Assembly: GCA_934661105.1 (NCBI GenBank)
Contig: CAKUIV010000013.1
Coordinates: 1 to 26,258, forward strand
Length of the DNA stretch: 26,258 nucleotides
DNA from: an uncultured Ellagibacter sp.
GTDB lineage: Bacteria > Actinomycetota > Coriobacteriia > Coriobacteriales > Eggerthellaceae
Direction: 5' to 3'
The notes under the pieces are model-generated. The model was given only the letters and a program-made list of their open reading frames with translations, was not told the DNA's origin and searched no databases. Both the position numbers and the translations under genes were made by a program. Positions within the stretch are counted from its first letter, which is position 1. Each line of letters starts with the position of its first letter. Positions 1 to 7,808 of the stretch are shown here, one piece after another.

Positions 1-54
1 CTTTTTTTGGAGAGGTCTCTTCGGGCGCGCCCGAAGAGACCTCTCCAAAAAAAG
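1..54. repeat. Perfect 54-bp palindrome (27-bp arms, no spacer)
   Basis: Bases 1-27 are the exact reverse complement of bases 28-54, with a GC-rich core (GGGCG/CGCCC), flanks GGAGAGG/CCTCTCC, and T7 on the left and A7 on the right. It lies 11 bases past the stop of the importer ATPase gene at 66. Because it is self-complementary, each strand reads T7-stem-A7. The run after the hairpin is therefore A, not U, which is the wrong polarity for an intrinsic terminator. It could block transcription by another route, stabilise mRNA 3' ends or bind a protein. It touches the window edge, so its true extent is unknown. Confidence 0.85.
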
Positions 55-65
55 GCATTGAACAG

Positions 66-839
66 CTAGGACGCGCGAGGCCCCCGTCGCGGCACGGCGG
101 CCAGAAGCTGCTGGGTGTATTCATGACAAGGATGCTCGAAGATCTCGGCGGCGCACGCCATCTCGACGATGGCCCCTCTCTTCATAACGGCCACCCTATC
201 AGCCATGAACCGCACGACGCTCATATCGTGGGAGATGAAGAGATACGTCGTTTCGTAGCGCTCCTGCAAATCTTTCAACAAGTTGAGCACTTGCGCCTGC
301 ACGCTCACATCAAGCGCCGAAACCGGTTCATCCAAAACGACGATCTTCGGATTCGAGACGAGAGCGCGAGCAATATTCGCCCTTTGCCGCTGGCCGCCCG
401 AAAGCAGATGCGGCAACTTTTCGAGCATCGAATCCGAAAGCCCCACCGCATCGGTTATTTCAGCAACGCGACGAGCCCTCTCGTCCTTCGATGCGGCCCC
501 GCGCACGACAAGCGGCTCCTCGATGGACTGTCGCACGGTACGGCGCGGGTCGAGCGAAGCGAAAGGATCTTGAAAAACGAGCTGCGCCGCGCCCTTGCGC
601 AACTTGCTCGGCGAGTTTTCAAGAACAGGGAAAGCAACCGTTCCCGAATCTTGTTTCTCAAGTCCCACGACGATGCGGCCCGTCGTGGTCTTGCCCGACC
701 CCGATTCGCCCACTAAAGCGAACGTCTCCCCGCGATAGACATCGAAAGAGACGTGGTCGAGCGCCTTCACGCAAGATGCGGCTCCGCGAGACGGGTTTCC
801 AACACGGAAAGACTTGCATACGTCACGCACGACGAGCAT
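66..839 (-). CDS. Peptide/nickel-type ABC importer, ATP-binding protein (DppF/OppF-like)
   Basis: Second ATPase of a dipeptide/oligopeptide/nickel-class importer, powering uptake at the inner face of the membrane. From the chosen start (257 residues) the motifs are Walker A GESGSGKTT at about 44-52, a Q-loop FQDP, signature LSGGQ at about 146-150, Walker B VVLDEP at about 167-172 and switch His in ISHD. It is shorter than many DppF proteins and lacks the cysteine-rich C-terminal tail of its partner ATPase. Start choice is open: ATG at 839 has GGGGGA 10 bases upstream; GTG at 857 has AAGGA 8 bases upstream and would add six residues; a TTG at 881 overlaps the upstream gene. It is the last gene of the importer operon, starting 20 bases after the preceding stop. 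Substrate cannot be told from sequence. Confidence 0.93.
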   Translation of the reverse strand: MLVVRDVCKSFRVGNPSRGAASCVKALDHVSFDVYRGETFALVGESGSGKTTTGRIVVGLEKQDSGTVAFPVLENSPSKLRKGAAQLVFQDPFASLDPRRTVRQSIEEPLVVRGAASKDERARRVAEITDAVGLSDSMLEKLPHLLSGGQRQRANIARALVSNPKIVVLDEPVSALDVSVQAQVLNLLKDLQERYETTYLFISHDMSVVRFMADRVAVMKRGAIVEMACAAEIFEHPCHEYTQQLLAAVPRRGPRAS

Positions 840-859
840 CGATTCTCGTTCCCCCACAG

Positions 860-1861
860 TCAGTGTCCTTTCCCATTGCAATGCCAGCAGGCAACCAAGT
901 GAAAGCTTCCGTTTTCTTCAGAAGCGGAAAGCGGCGGGCAGGCCTTCTCGCACCGACTGTCCGAATAGGGGCAGCGTGCCGAGAACGAGCATCCCGGAGA
1001 AAGCTCGCCCAATGACGGAACAGACCCCGGAATCGCCGCAAGTCGAGTCGGGCACGCGCCCTCAAGCGGAGGGGCGGCATCGAGAAGCCCCCTCGTGTAG
1101 GGATGGAGCGGATTGTCGAACAGGTCGTCGGTCGGAGCCGATTCAACGAATTTCCCGCAGTACATCACGTTTACGCGCTCACATATGGTAGCCACCACGT
1201 TCAAGTCATGCGAGACGAACAACATCGCCATCTTGCGTTTCTCCACAAGGCTCGAAAGCAGATCGAGGATGCCTGCTTGGGTGGTGGTATCGAGCGCCGT
1301 AGTCGGCTCATCGGCAATGAGGACCTCGGGCTCCAGGGCCGTCGCCATCGCGATCATGAGACGCTGGAGCTGTCCTCCCGAGAACGCGTTCGGCCGAGAT
1401 CTGAAGCGATTTTCCGCCTGTTCGATTCCGACCGAACGCATCGCTCGAACGGCAAGCCGTGTCGCCTCCTTTCTCGAAACGTTTTTATGCGCGCGAATCG
1501 CCTCGACGATTTGGGAGCCGACGCCGCAAAGCGGATCAAATGAAGATTGCGGATCTTGGAAGACCATCGCGATGCGCGATCCACGGATGCGTCGCATTTC
1601 GTCGAGCGGGGCGGCGATCATGTCCACATCGTGGAACTCGATGCGACCTCGATAACGTATGTCCTGATCGTGCTCGAGAAGCCTCAATATCGACTGGGAG
1701 AGCACGCTTTTCCCGCACCCGCTTTCCCCGACGATCCCAACGGTTTCGCCGGGGCGCAGAGCCAGATCGACGCCGCGAACAGCCATAAGGGTTCGGTCGC
1801 CCTCAACGAAACCAACGCCGAAATCGCGAAGCGAAAGCAAGGCGCTATCGGTCGACGCCAT
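860..1861 (-). CDS. Peptide/nickel-type ABC importer, ATP-binding protein (DppD/OppD-like)
   Basis: First ATPase of the importer, 333 residues, pairing with the ATPase encoded at 66-839. Visible motifs: Walker A GESGCGKS (45-52), Q-loop FQDPQ, a slightly altered signature FSGGQ (160-164), Walker B LIADEP (181-186) and switch His in VSHD. The C-terminal region carries the HPYT motif (about 253) and four cysteines at 291, 297, 304 and 308, the oligo_HPY region typical of OppD/DppD proteins, where these cysteines are known to hold an Fe-S cluster in some members. Start is ATG, three bases after the stop of the upstream permease gene, so translation is probably coupled. Confidence 0.95.
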   Translation of the reverse strand: MASTDSALLSLRDFGVGFVEGDRTLMAVRGVDLALRPGETVGIVGESGCGKSVLSQSILRLLEHDQDIRYRGRIEFHDVDMIAAPLDEMRRIRGSRIAMVFQDPQSSFDPLCGVGSQIVEAIRAHKNVSRKEATRLAVRAMRSVGIEQAENRFRSRPNAFSGGQLQRLMIAMATALEPEVLIADEPTTALDTTTQAGILDLLSSLVEKRKMAMLFVSHDLNVVATICERVNVMYCGKFVESAPTDDLFDNPLHPYTRGLLDAAPPLEGACPTRLAAIPGSVPSLGELSPGCSFSARCPYSDSRCEKACPPLSASEENGSFHLVACWHCNGKGH

Positions 1862-1864
1862 AGG

Positions 1865-2770
1865 TTACTCACCGTCCTTCGAGTGGGGGTCAAGCGCATC
1901 CCTCAGACCATCGCCAAGAAAAACAAGCCCCAACGCAGATGCGATGATGCACGCCCCCGGTTCCGCTATCATCCACCACGCTTGATCGATCAGGGTTTTC
2001 CCCGATTGGAGGATACCTCCCCAGCTCGCCTGCGGCGGGTTGATGCCAAGGCCCAGAAAGCTGAGCGTCGCTTCGGACAGAATAGCCTCGGCGAACACGG
2101 TTGTCGCCTGAACAAGCAGAGGCGAAATGACGTTGGGCACGATATGCAGCCATACGATACGCGCAAGAGACGCCCCCTGCACACGCAGCGCCTCGATATA
2201 GGCTTGACCCTTGAGGGCAAGCGCGCGCGACCTTACGATTCTCGCAGTGGAGGGCGTGTACACGATGACGAGCGCGACCACCACATTCTGCCAGGCCGCC
2301 CCGAGCACCGCCATGAGTGCGATCGCCAAAAGAATGCCGGGGATTGCAGCGAGGCCGTCGCAGATGCGCATAAGCACATGATCGAGCGTTTTCGACATGC
2401 TTGCATACACGCCGACAACAAGACCGAGCAGCGCCGACAAAGCCGCCGTCAAAAAACCGACCGCAAGCGAGGTCTGCGCGCCGTACATGATGCGAACGAG
2501 CAGATCGCGCCCGAAATCATCGGTTCCCATAGGATGCTCGGCGCACGGCGCGGTAAGACGGGCATCGGCGTTCATCGCATACGGATCGCCTCCTACGACA
2601 AGGGGACCCACCAACGCGAACAAGATCATCAGGCAGACAACGGCAGCGCCGAACGCCATTTCGGCCCTGCCGGTTTTGCGAGCGCGAGCACGCTTCGGAC
2701 CGCGAGGCGCCCGATGCAGCCCCCGACCCGAATAGATCGCGACGTTCCTTGGAGAAAACGGGTTACCCAC
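1865..2770 (-). CDS. Peptide/nickel-type ABC importer, permease (DppC-like)
   Basis: Inner-membrane permease, 301 residues, one half of the translocation channel. A basic cytosolic N-terminus of about 30 residues precedes the first membrane helix (AAVVCLMILFALVGPLVV). The conserved DppC stretch HPMGTDDFGRDLLVR follows at about 100. The ATPase-docking EAA loop is EALRVQGASLARIVWLH, and further helices run to the C-terminus. Start is GTG at 2770, preceded by GGGAGGGG that overlaps the end of the upstream permease gene. The gap between the two permease genes is six bases, so they are certainly co-transcribed. Length and topology fit the family. Confidence 0.94.
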   Translation of the reverse strand: MGNPFSPRNVAIYSGRGLHRAPRGPKRARARKTGRAEMAFGAAVVCLMILFALVGPLVVGGDPYAMNADARLTAPCAEHPMGTDDFGRDLLVRIMYGAQTSLAVGFLTAALSALLGLVVGVYASMSKTLDHVLMRICDGLAAIPGILLAIALMAVLGAAWQNVVVALVIVYTPSTARIVRSRALALKGQAYIEALRVQGASLARIVWLHIVPNVISPLLVQATTVFAEAILSEATLSFLGLGINPPQASWGGILQSGKTLIDQAWWMIAEPGACIIASALGLVFLGDGLRDALDPHSKDGE

Positions 2771-2776
2771 AGCGCC

Positions 2777-3727
2777 TCACCCCTCCCACACGCGCGCACG
2801 ATGATCGATGGCGCCATAGAGCAGGTCGACAAGAAGGTTCACAACGGAAAGAGCGAATCCGATGAAGACGAGCGCCCCTTGTATGACCGCGTAATCACGG
2901 CGCGATACCGAATTGATGACAAGCTGTCCGATTCCGGGGATACCGAAGATGACCTCCACAACGACGGCGCCGGCAACAAGCGAGGCGAGCGACGATCCTA
3001 TCACCGTGACGATCGGCAAAGCGGCATTCCTCATCACATGGACCCAGAGCACCCTGCGCTCGCTTACGCCCATGGCACGAGCCGTTTTCACATGAGGAAG
3101 CTCATATGCCTCGAGAACCGCCATGCGCGTCATCCGCAAAATCTGCGCCGCCTGAACGATACCGAGAGACAAAGCCGGCAGGGTAAGGTATTCCAGGTGC
3201 TTTGCGATACCGCGTTTCAGAGGCATATACCCCGACACGGGAAAGAGGTCGAAATGGAGCGCGAGAGCGTAAACAAGCGCCAACGCTAAAAGGAAAGACG
3301 GCACTGCGATACCGGCCAAGGACGTCGTGCGAATGACGCGATCGAGAAGCGACCCCTTCCTGCGCGCGGACATGATGCCAAGAGGCAGCGCGATCAAAAG
3401 CGCTATGGCCTCAGCGTATAAAGCAAGCGACAGCGTTGGCGCGAGATGTTCGACAAGCGCTTGCGAGACAGGCATTTTCAAGAATAGAGATTGGCCCAAA
3501 TCCCCCTGAAAAGCAGCCGCAAGCCAAGACAGGTACTGTTCGACGACGGGCTTGTCGAGCCCGAGCTTGCTTTCGAGCGCAGCGATATCCTCGGCAGTCG
3601 CATCCATTCCCAGCATCGCGGCAGCAGGCCCGCCCGGAACCGAATGCATGATCATGAAAACCAGCAGCGTCACCACGAACAGCACGACTGCCATCGAAGC
3701 GATTCTCTGCAACAGATACTTTTTCAT
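2777..3727 (-). CDS. Peptide/nickel-type ABC importer, permease (DppB-like)
   Basis: Inner-membrane permease of 316 residues from the chosen ATG, where the protein begins MKKYLLQRIASMAVVLF, the typical DppB start with a first helix directly after a short basic segment. Conserved features include the periplasmic PGGPA motif near residue 32, the LGLDKP stretch, and the EAA docking loop near TARAMGVSERRVLWVHVMRN. The frame is open for 23 codons further upstream, but that would place the start across the hairpin at 3746-3784, so it is rejected. Ribosome site is weak (GGTGAA just before ATG). It follows the binding-protein gene after a 71-base gap. Confidence 0.93.
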   Translation of the reverse strand: MKKYLLQRIASMAVVLFVVTLLVFMIMHSVPGGPAAAMLGMDATAEDIAALESKLGLDKPVVEQYLSWLAAAFQGDLGQSLFLKMPVSQALVEHLAPTLSLALYAEAIALLIALPLGIMSARRKGSLLDRVIRTTSLAGIAVPSFLLALALVYALALHFDLFPVSGYMPLKRGIAKHLEYLTLPALSLGIVQAAQILRMTRMAVLEAYELPHVKTARAMGVSERRVLWVHVMRNAALPIVTVIGSSLASLVAGAVVVEVIFGIPGIGQLVINSVSRRDYAVIQGALVFIGFALSVVNLLVDLLYGAIDHRARVWEG

Positions 3728-3745
3728 TTCACCAACCGAATTGAA

Positions 3746-3784
3746 AAGCCCTGCGCACCGCTCGAAAACGGGTGCGCAGGGCTT
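3746..3784 (-). terminator. Stem-loop between binding-protein gene and permease genes (partial terminator or mRNA stabiliser)
   Basis: Perfect 14-bp inverted repeat, arms 3746-3759 and 3771-3784 (AAGCCCTGCGCACC / GGTGCGCAGGGCTT) with an 11-base loop. Read on the minus strand it begins 14 bases past the binding-protein stop and is followed by only four T before CAATT. The short T-tract suggests partial termination or 3'-end protection. This layout is common in importer operons and gives more binding protein than permease; that role is inference. Confidence 0.7.
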
Positions 3785-3798
3785 CGAAAGGTACACGT

Positions 3799-5409
3799 TT
3801 ACTGTTCAGGCACGTAGGCGTTGTAAACGACTGGGATAACGAAGTTCTCGAAACCTTCGACTTCAGCGCGCGTCGCGGTGATGGAGAGGCTGTGGCCGAC
3901 CACGTAGCCCGCACCGTATTCGTAAATACGCTCTTGAACCTTCGACCATTCCTCGGCTGCCGCTTCGTCGGTCTTCGCGGCACGAATCGCTTTCACCCCA
4001 TCGAGAATCTGCGCATCGTCCAAGCCGTTGAAGGAAGGCGCCACAACGTTGCACTGCGGCGGCGTGGTCTGATACGACTGCGTGCATACGCAGATATCCC
4101 AACCTGCGAAAGTCGCCTTCTTCTCCATGTATTTGGCGAATTCGTAAGATTCGATGGTGCAATCGACGCCGATTTGGCGAAGCGCTTCAGCGACGAATTC
4201 CGTCCCTTTCGCCATTTGCTGATAGTCTCCCGTGGTGAGAAGCACGATGGTCTCACCGTTGTAGCCGCCATCCTTGAGAAGCTGCTTGGCTTTTTCGACG
4301 TCGTACTTGTCGTACCAGTCCTTGCCGCCATCAACCTTCCACTGTTTCATGTTGGGGTTCATGAAACCGTAGTCCTTCGTGTAGAACTTCTCGTCCCCGT
4401 ACACGCTCTTGAGCATGGCATCGCAGTCGATGGAATATTCGACAGCCTGGCGAAGCGTTTGGTTGAGTTGGGAGTTTTCCGTAGTGTTCATGTAGACGCA
4501 AAGATAGCCGCCCGTATTCGTGTGCAGCGCGACATCGCTGTTCGAGGCGAGGGAATCGTAGCTTGAAGAGGGGACGCTGTCGATAACGTCGTACTGGCCC
4601 TTCACAAGCGCGTTCACGCGAGTGGAGGCATCGGTCGCGATATGGAAGTACAAATCGGTCGCCTTGGCATCGCGCAAGCCGGCGTATCCTCCCGTTTCGC
4701 CCTCTGAAGCATGGTAATCGTCGAACTTCGTCAGATGGACGTACTGGTCCTGAGCCCATTCGTTAAAGGCATAGGAGCCCGTTCCGATGTAGTCGGAAAC
4801 ACCCGTCTCGCCCGCAGACTCGACAACCGCCTTCGGCATGATCGCACCGAACTGCTGGTAGTTGGAAAGGATGATGAGGATGTCGGAAGCCGGCGAATCG
4901 ACCGTGAAGGAAACCTTGTCATCGGAAACTTTTTTCCAAGAGGCGTTCGCGAACAGCGCCTTCGCGCGGCTGTTGAGCGTGCGCCAACGCTCCATGGAAG
5001 CGACGACGTCATCAGCTGTCATGTCGCTGCCATCGTGGAATTTCACACCGCTTTTGAGCGTGAAGGTATAAACAAGGCCGTCGGAACTGACGTCGCACCC
5101 CGTAGCAAGCACCGGCTGCGGAGCGTAATCCTTGTCCATCGCATAGAGAGGCTCCCAAATGCAGTTGGCGATTTCCTGAGTGACATTGCCAACCGTCATA
5201 AGGGGATCGAGGGAAGGAAGCGTTGCGCTCAAAGCAACATTGAAATCCTCGCGAGCTTTGACTTGCTGAGGAGCGGCGGCCTCTTCCTTCTTCTGGTCAG
5301 CGGAGCCGCTGCACCCACCCAGGGCGAGTGCAGAGGCGGTTGCCATAGCCGTTGCAGCCGAAGCAGCAACGAAGTTGCGACGCGTCAAGCTGAATGTACC
5401 TTCGAACAT
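3799..5409 (-). CDS. Peptide/nickel-type ABC importer, substrate-binding lipoprotein (SBP_bac_5 family)
   Basis: Extracytoplasmic solute-binding protein, 536 residues from the second of two adjacent ATG codons. That ATG (5409) sits five bases after AGGA; the ATG at 5412 is only two bases after it. The N-terminus has twin arginines (TRRNF, residues 9-13), an alanine-rich hydrophobic stretch and a lipobox LGGC with Cys33, so it is probably a Tat- or Sec-exported lipoprotein anchored outside the membrane. The body has family hallmarks such as SATLPSLDPLMTVGN near the mature N-terminus and FHDGSDMTADDVVASMERW. It is the first gene of the five-gene operon. The ligand may be peptide, nickel chelate or another small molecule; sequence alone does not decide. 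Confidence 0.95.
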   Translation of the reverse strand: MFEGTFSLTRRNFVAASAATAMATASALALGGCSGSADQKKEEAAAPQQVKAREDFNVALSATLPSLDPLMTVGNVTQEIANCIWEPLYAMDKDYAPQPVLATGCDVSSDGLVYTFTLKSGVKFHDGSDMTADDVVASMERWRTLNSRAKALFANASWKKVSDDKVSFTVDSPASDILIILSNYQQFGAIMPKAVVESAGETGVSDYIGTGSYAFNEWAQDQYVHLTKFDDYHASEGETGGYAGLRDAKATDLYFHIATDASTRVNALVKGQYDVIDSVPSSSYDSLASNSDVALHTNTGGYLCVYMNTTENSQLNQTLRQAVEYSIDCDAMLKSVYGDEKFYTKDYGFMNPNMKQWKVDGGKDWYDKYDVEKAKQLLKDGGYNGETIVLLTTGDYQQMAKGTEFVAEALRQIGVDCTIESYEFAKYMEKKATFAGWDICVCTQSYQTTPPQCNVVAPSFNGLDDAQILDGVKAIRAAKTDEAAAEEWSKVQERIYEYGAGYVVGHSLSITATRAEVEGFENFVIPVVYNAYVPEQ

Positions 5410-5474
5410 CATGTTCCTTTCGATTGAATGGATAGCATTTCGCACAGAGTGAATCGATTGCCTCTAATGGCGAC

Positions 5475-5525
5475 TATCTCATAGTAGTACTATTCTATTA
5501 GTAGTAACATTAGAATTATAAATTA
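5475..5525 (-). promoter_or_regulatory. AT-rich control region of the importer operon with repeated TAGTAGTA elements
   Basis: The 183 bases between the importer and the divergent LRR gene contain an AT-rich island unlike the flanking DNA. A minus-strand TATAAT lies at 5515-5520; no good -35 is seen at 17 bases, which suggests activator dependence. Downstream of that -10 are a direct repeat TAGTAGTA (5482-5489 and 5499-5506, 17 bases apart) and a near-palindrome ATAGTAGTACTAT (5481-5493). These are candidate operator half-sites. A plus-strand TATAAA at 5517-5522 could serve the LRR gene, so the element may be shared. Confidence 0.5.
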
Positions 5526-5592
5526 GCTAGCGAATTATTTAGCGTACTGGCGGCTTTCTCTCCAGCATGCTAGACGAACCGGAGAAATTTCC

Positions 5593-6282
5593 ATGGCAAC
5601 GTTCGATCTCCTGATAAGACGATATCGACGCACTGATTTGACGCAGATAATCCTGCCCGATGGAACAATCGAAATCGAAGCCAACGCCTTCAGTATGCAT
5701 AGAGAGCTTGAATACGTGACATTGCCCGAAGGGCTCGTTTCGATCGGAGATGGAGCCTTCAGGGGTTGTACGTCATTGCGCGGCATCAGTCTCCCAGCGT
5801 CATTGCGGCATCTTGGGAAAAACACCTTCCGCAACTGCCCAAGCCTCACCTCGATCGACATCCCCGCAGGAATCGAAATCATCCCGGAGTCGGCATTCAA
5901 TCAATGCTCGACTCTTGAAGAAGTGACCGGATGTGAAAACGTTTTCGGCATCGGCGCCAACGCTTTTACCGGATGCGGATCGCTTAGACGCGTCGACGCT
6001 TTGCACCATGCCGTCGACATCGAGAAACAGGCTTTCTCCGGATGCGAGGGGCTTGAAAGCATCGTTCTCCCCGATCAGATGATGTACATCGGAAAGGAAG
6101 CGTTTCGACGCTGCACGTCGCTTCAGCGCGTCTCTATGCCGCACGACGTCGAGACGCTCGGAAAAAACATCTTTGCGATGTGCGATTCGGATTTGAACAT
6201 AAACGTCGACGAGTTCTTATTGCGGCATTTTCCCGAGGCCTTTCCCGCGAGAAACGAGAAGACGGCGCGGTCGCAGCCCTAG
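5593..6282 (+). CDS. Cytosolic BspA-type leucine-rich repeat protein (LRR_5)
   Basis: A 229-residue protein made almost entirely of about seven 23-residue repeats of the LRR_5/BspA type, with recurring pattern LP..l..IG..AF..C.SL. Clear copies start near residues 41, 64, 87, 110, 133 and 156. Such repeats form a curved solenoid used for binding other proteins. There is no signal peptide, membrane segment or sorting signal, so it is predicted to be cytosolic, unlike most BspA proteins, which are surface-exposed. ATG is preceded by GGAG at nine bases. The gene is divergent from the importer operon and its TAG overlaps the stop of the convergent mntP gene by four bases. Binding partner unknown. 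Confidence 0.85.
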   Translation: MATFDLLIRRYRRTDLTQIILPDGTIEIEANAFSMHRELEYVTLPEGLVSIGDGAFRGCTSLRGISLPASLRHLGKNTFRNCPSLTSIDIPAGIEIIPESAFNQCSTLEEVTGCENVFGIGANAFTGCGSLRRVDALHHAVDIEKQAFSGCEGLESIVLPDQMMYIGKEAFRRCTSLQRVSMPHDVETLGKNIFAMCDSDLNINVDEFLLRHFPEAFPARNEKTARSQP

Positions 6283-6857
6283 AAGGAGAGAATCCCCAAA
6301 TGCTCGAGGAGGATCTTGAGCCCGATCAGGATGAGCACGACACCGCCCACGACGGTCGCGCCCTTCTCGTAACGCGCGCCGAACGCATGCCCCACGGCGA
6401 CGCCCGCGACGGAGATGACAAACGTGGTCGCGCCGATGACGACGATCGCGAACACGATGTCGACGCCCAGAAACGCGAAGGTGATGCCCACGGCAAGCGC
6501 GTCGATGCTCGTCGCGATCGCGAGCATGAAAAGCTCCTTCAGGTCGAGCTTCGCGTCCGTCGCCTCGTCCGCTTCCTCCTCGCCGCCGCGGAAGGCGTCG
6601 AGGAGCATCTTGCCGCCGATCACCGCAAGCAAGATGAAGGCGATCCAGTGGTCGATCGGCGTGATGAGATCCGCAAGCTGCGTGCCGAGCGCCCACCCAA
6701 GAAACGGCATGAGCGCCTGGAAGCCACCGAAAAACAGCCCGATCACAAGCGCCTGCTTCATGTTCAGGCGCTTCATTCCCAGCCCTTTGCAGATGGACAC
6801 GGCGAACGCATCCATCGACAGGCCGACGCCGACCAAGAACAGCTCGATAAAACCCAT
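6279..6857 (-). CDS. mntP: Manganese efflux pump MntP
   Basis: Inner-membrane Mn(II) exporter of the MntP (YebN, DUF204) family, 192 residues. Two homologous halves are visible, each with the conserved membrane aspartate motif: SMDAFAVS with Asp16 and SIDALAVG with Asp119. They are separated by an acidic cytosolic loop (RGGEEEADEATDAK). Six membrane segments are expected. The chosen ATG gives the family-typical MGFIELFLVGVGLSMDAF start, with GAGAGG 11 bases upstream; the frame stays open for 11 more codons, which look non-coding. It follows mutY by about 70 bases on the same strand, so it may share that transcript. I see no yybP-ykoY manganese riboswitch in the short leader. Confidence 0.95.
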   Translation of the reverse strand: MGFIELFLVGVGLSMDAFAVSICKGLGMKRLNMKQALVIGLFFGGFQALMPFLGWALGTQLADLITPIDHWIAFILLAVIGGKMLLDAFRGGEEEADEATDAKLDLKELFMLAIATSIDALAVGITFAFLGVDIVFAIVVIGATTFVISVAGVAVGHAFGARYEKGATVVGGVVLILIGLKILLEHLGILSF

Positions 6858-6928
6858 AGCGTGCGAAACCTCTCGTCTTGACGGCGCCATCCGAAGCCCC
6901 CGCTCCGACGCCAGTGAACCCCGCCGCG

Positions 6929-7807
6929 CTAAACGCGCGCAACATCCCCCTCTACCGAAAAGAACCCTTCAGCCGCAAGGTCGGACACGATCGAGTCGAA
7001 CAGCTCATCGTCAACCCTGTCGCGTCCGCGGCCGCGCTCGAAGTCGTCAAGAAGCCGGCGAACCTCTTCGAGCGAGATCGTCCCCTCGGCCGCGAGCACG
7101 ATTCGCACCACTTCGGCGCGCTTCTGACGCCGCGACCCCTCGAACGCGCTTTGACGCGCATAATGAGCACTCCGCCTCGACGGATTCGCAACCGTCGCCT
7201 TAAGATGCGCGCCGTAGTCGAGCAACGCGTAGTACCAGCCGCGCACGTCCTCGTCAGGACACGTCGCGGCGACAAGCGGCGCGATCTCCTTGTCCCGCAC
7301 GCCTTCGCGCCCGGGAAACACATCGTGGAGGAAAACAGTGCGCACGTTCGTCTCCAGGTAGAGCGCCGGCTCGTCATAGGCGAACGCCACCACGCCCGCC
7401 GCAGTAGCAGGCCCGATACCGGGCAGCTTCTCGAGCTCGGCGGCTGTACGGGGAAGAGATCCGCCGAAGTCGGCGGAGCAGATCTCGCATGCGCGCTTGA
7501 GCGCAAGCGCGCGGCGGTTGTATCCGAGCCCCTGCCATTCCATGATCACGTCCGACGTTGCCGCGGCGGCAAGCGCATCGGGCGTGGGAAACTTCGCAAG
7601 GAAGCGCTCCCATCTCCCTAAAACGCGCTTGACCTGGGTTTGCTGCAGCATGACCTCGGAAACGAGCACAGCATAGGCGTCGCCGACGTTGCGCCAGGGC
7701 AATTCGCGCCAGAGGAGCTTTCCCTCTTCGCGCACGTGCGAGACGAACGCCCCCATAGAGGGGGCGTCTTCGGGCCAGTCGGGCGAACAGCTTGAAAAAC
7801 CGGCCAT
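6929..7807 (-). CDS. mutY: MutY-like adenine DNA glycosylase lacking the Fe-S cluster
   Basis: HhH-GPD glycosylase, 292 residues, expected to remove adenine mispaired with 8-oxoguanine. Seen: PWR at 37-39, SEVMLQQTQV with the catalytic Glu51, GLGY at 93-96, the hairpin LPGIGPATAAG at 128-138, and LETNVRTV at 151-158. The position normally held by the catalytic Asp (DGNV) is Glu152. The usual C-terminal cluster of four cysteines is absent: the segment after LLDYGAH (196-230) has none. The C-terminal 60 residues look like a small helical or winged domain rather than the NUDIX-like domain of classical MutY. Start ATG at 7807 is one base after the rrf2 stop; a longer frame to 7894 would overlap that gene. 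This matches a known cluster-less MutY subfamily. Confidence 0.88.
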   Translation of the reverse strand: MAGFSSCSPDWPEDAPSMGAFVSHVREEGKLLWRELPWRNVGDAYAVLVSEVMLQQTQVKRVLGRWERFLAKFPTPDALAAAATSDVIMEWQGLGYNRRALALKRACEICSADFGGSLPRTAAELEKLPGIGPATAAGVVAFAYDEPALYLETNVRTVFLHDVFPGREGVRDKEIAPLVAATCPDEDVRGWYYALLDYGAHLKATVANPSRRSAHYARQSAFEGSRRQKRAEVVRIVLAAEGTISLEEVRRLLDDFERGRGRDRVDDELFDSIVSDLAAEGFFSVEGDVARV

Positions 7808-7808
7808 G

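Noticed and set aside
1..54. Palindrome as an ordinary rho-independent terminator
   Set aside because: T-tract precedes and A-tract follows the stem on both strands, the reverse of what an intrinsic terminator needs.
1547..3289. 580-codon plus-strand open frame opposite the importer permeases
   Set aside because: Highly charged Arg/His/Asp-rich translation typical of the antisense of GC-rich genes; the minus strand holds well-defined permease genes.
6858..6928. Manganese (yybP-ykoY) riboswitch before mntP
   Set aside because: The leader is about 70 bases, too short for the element, and shows none of its paired features.
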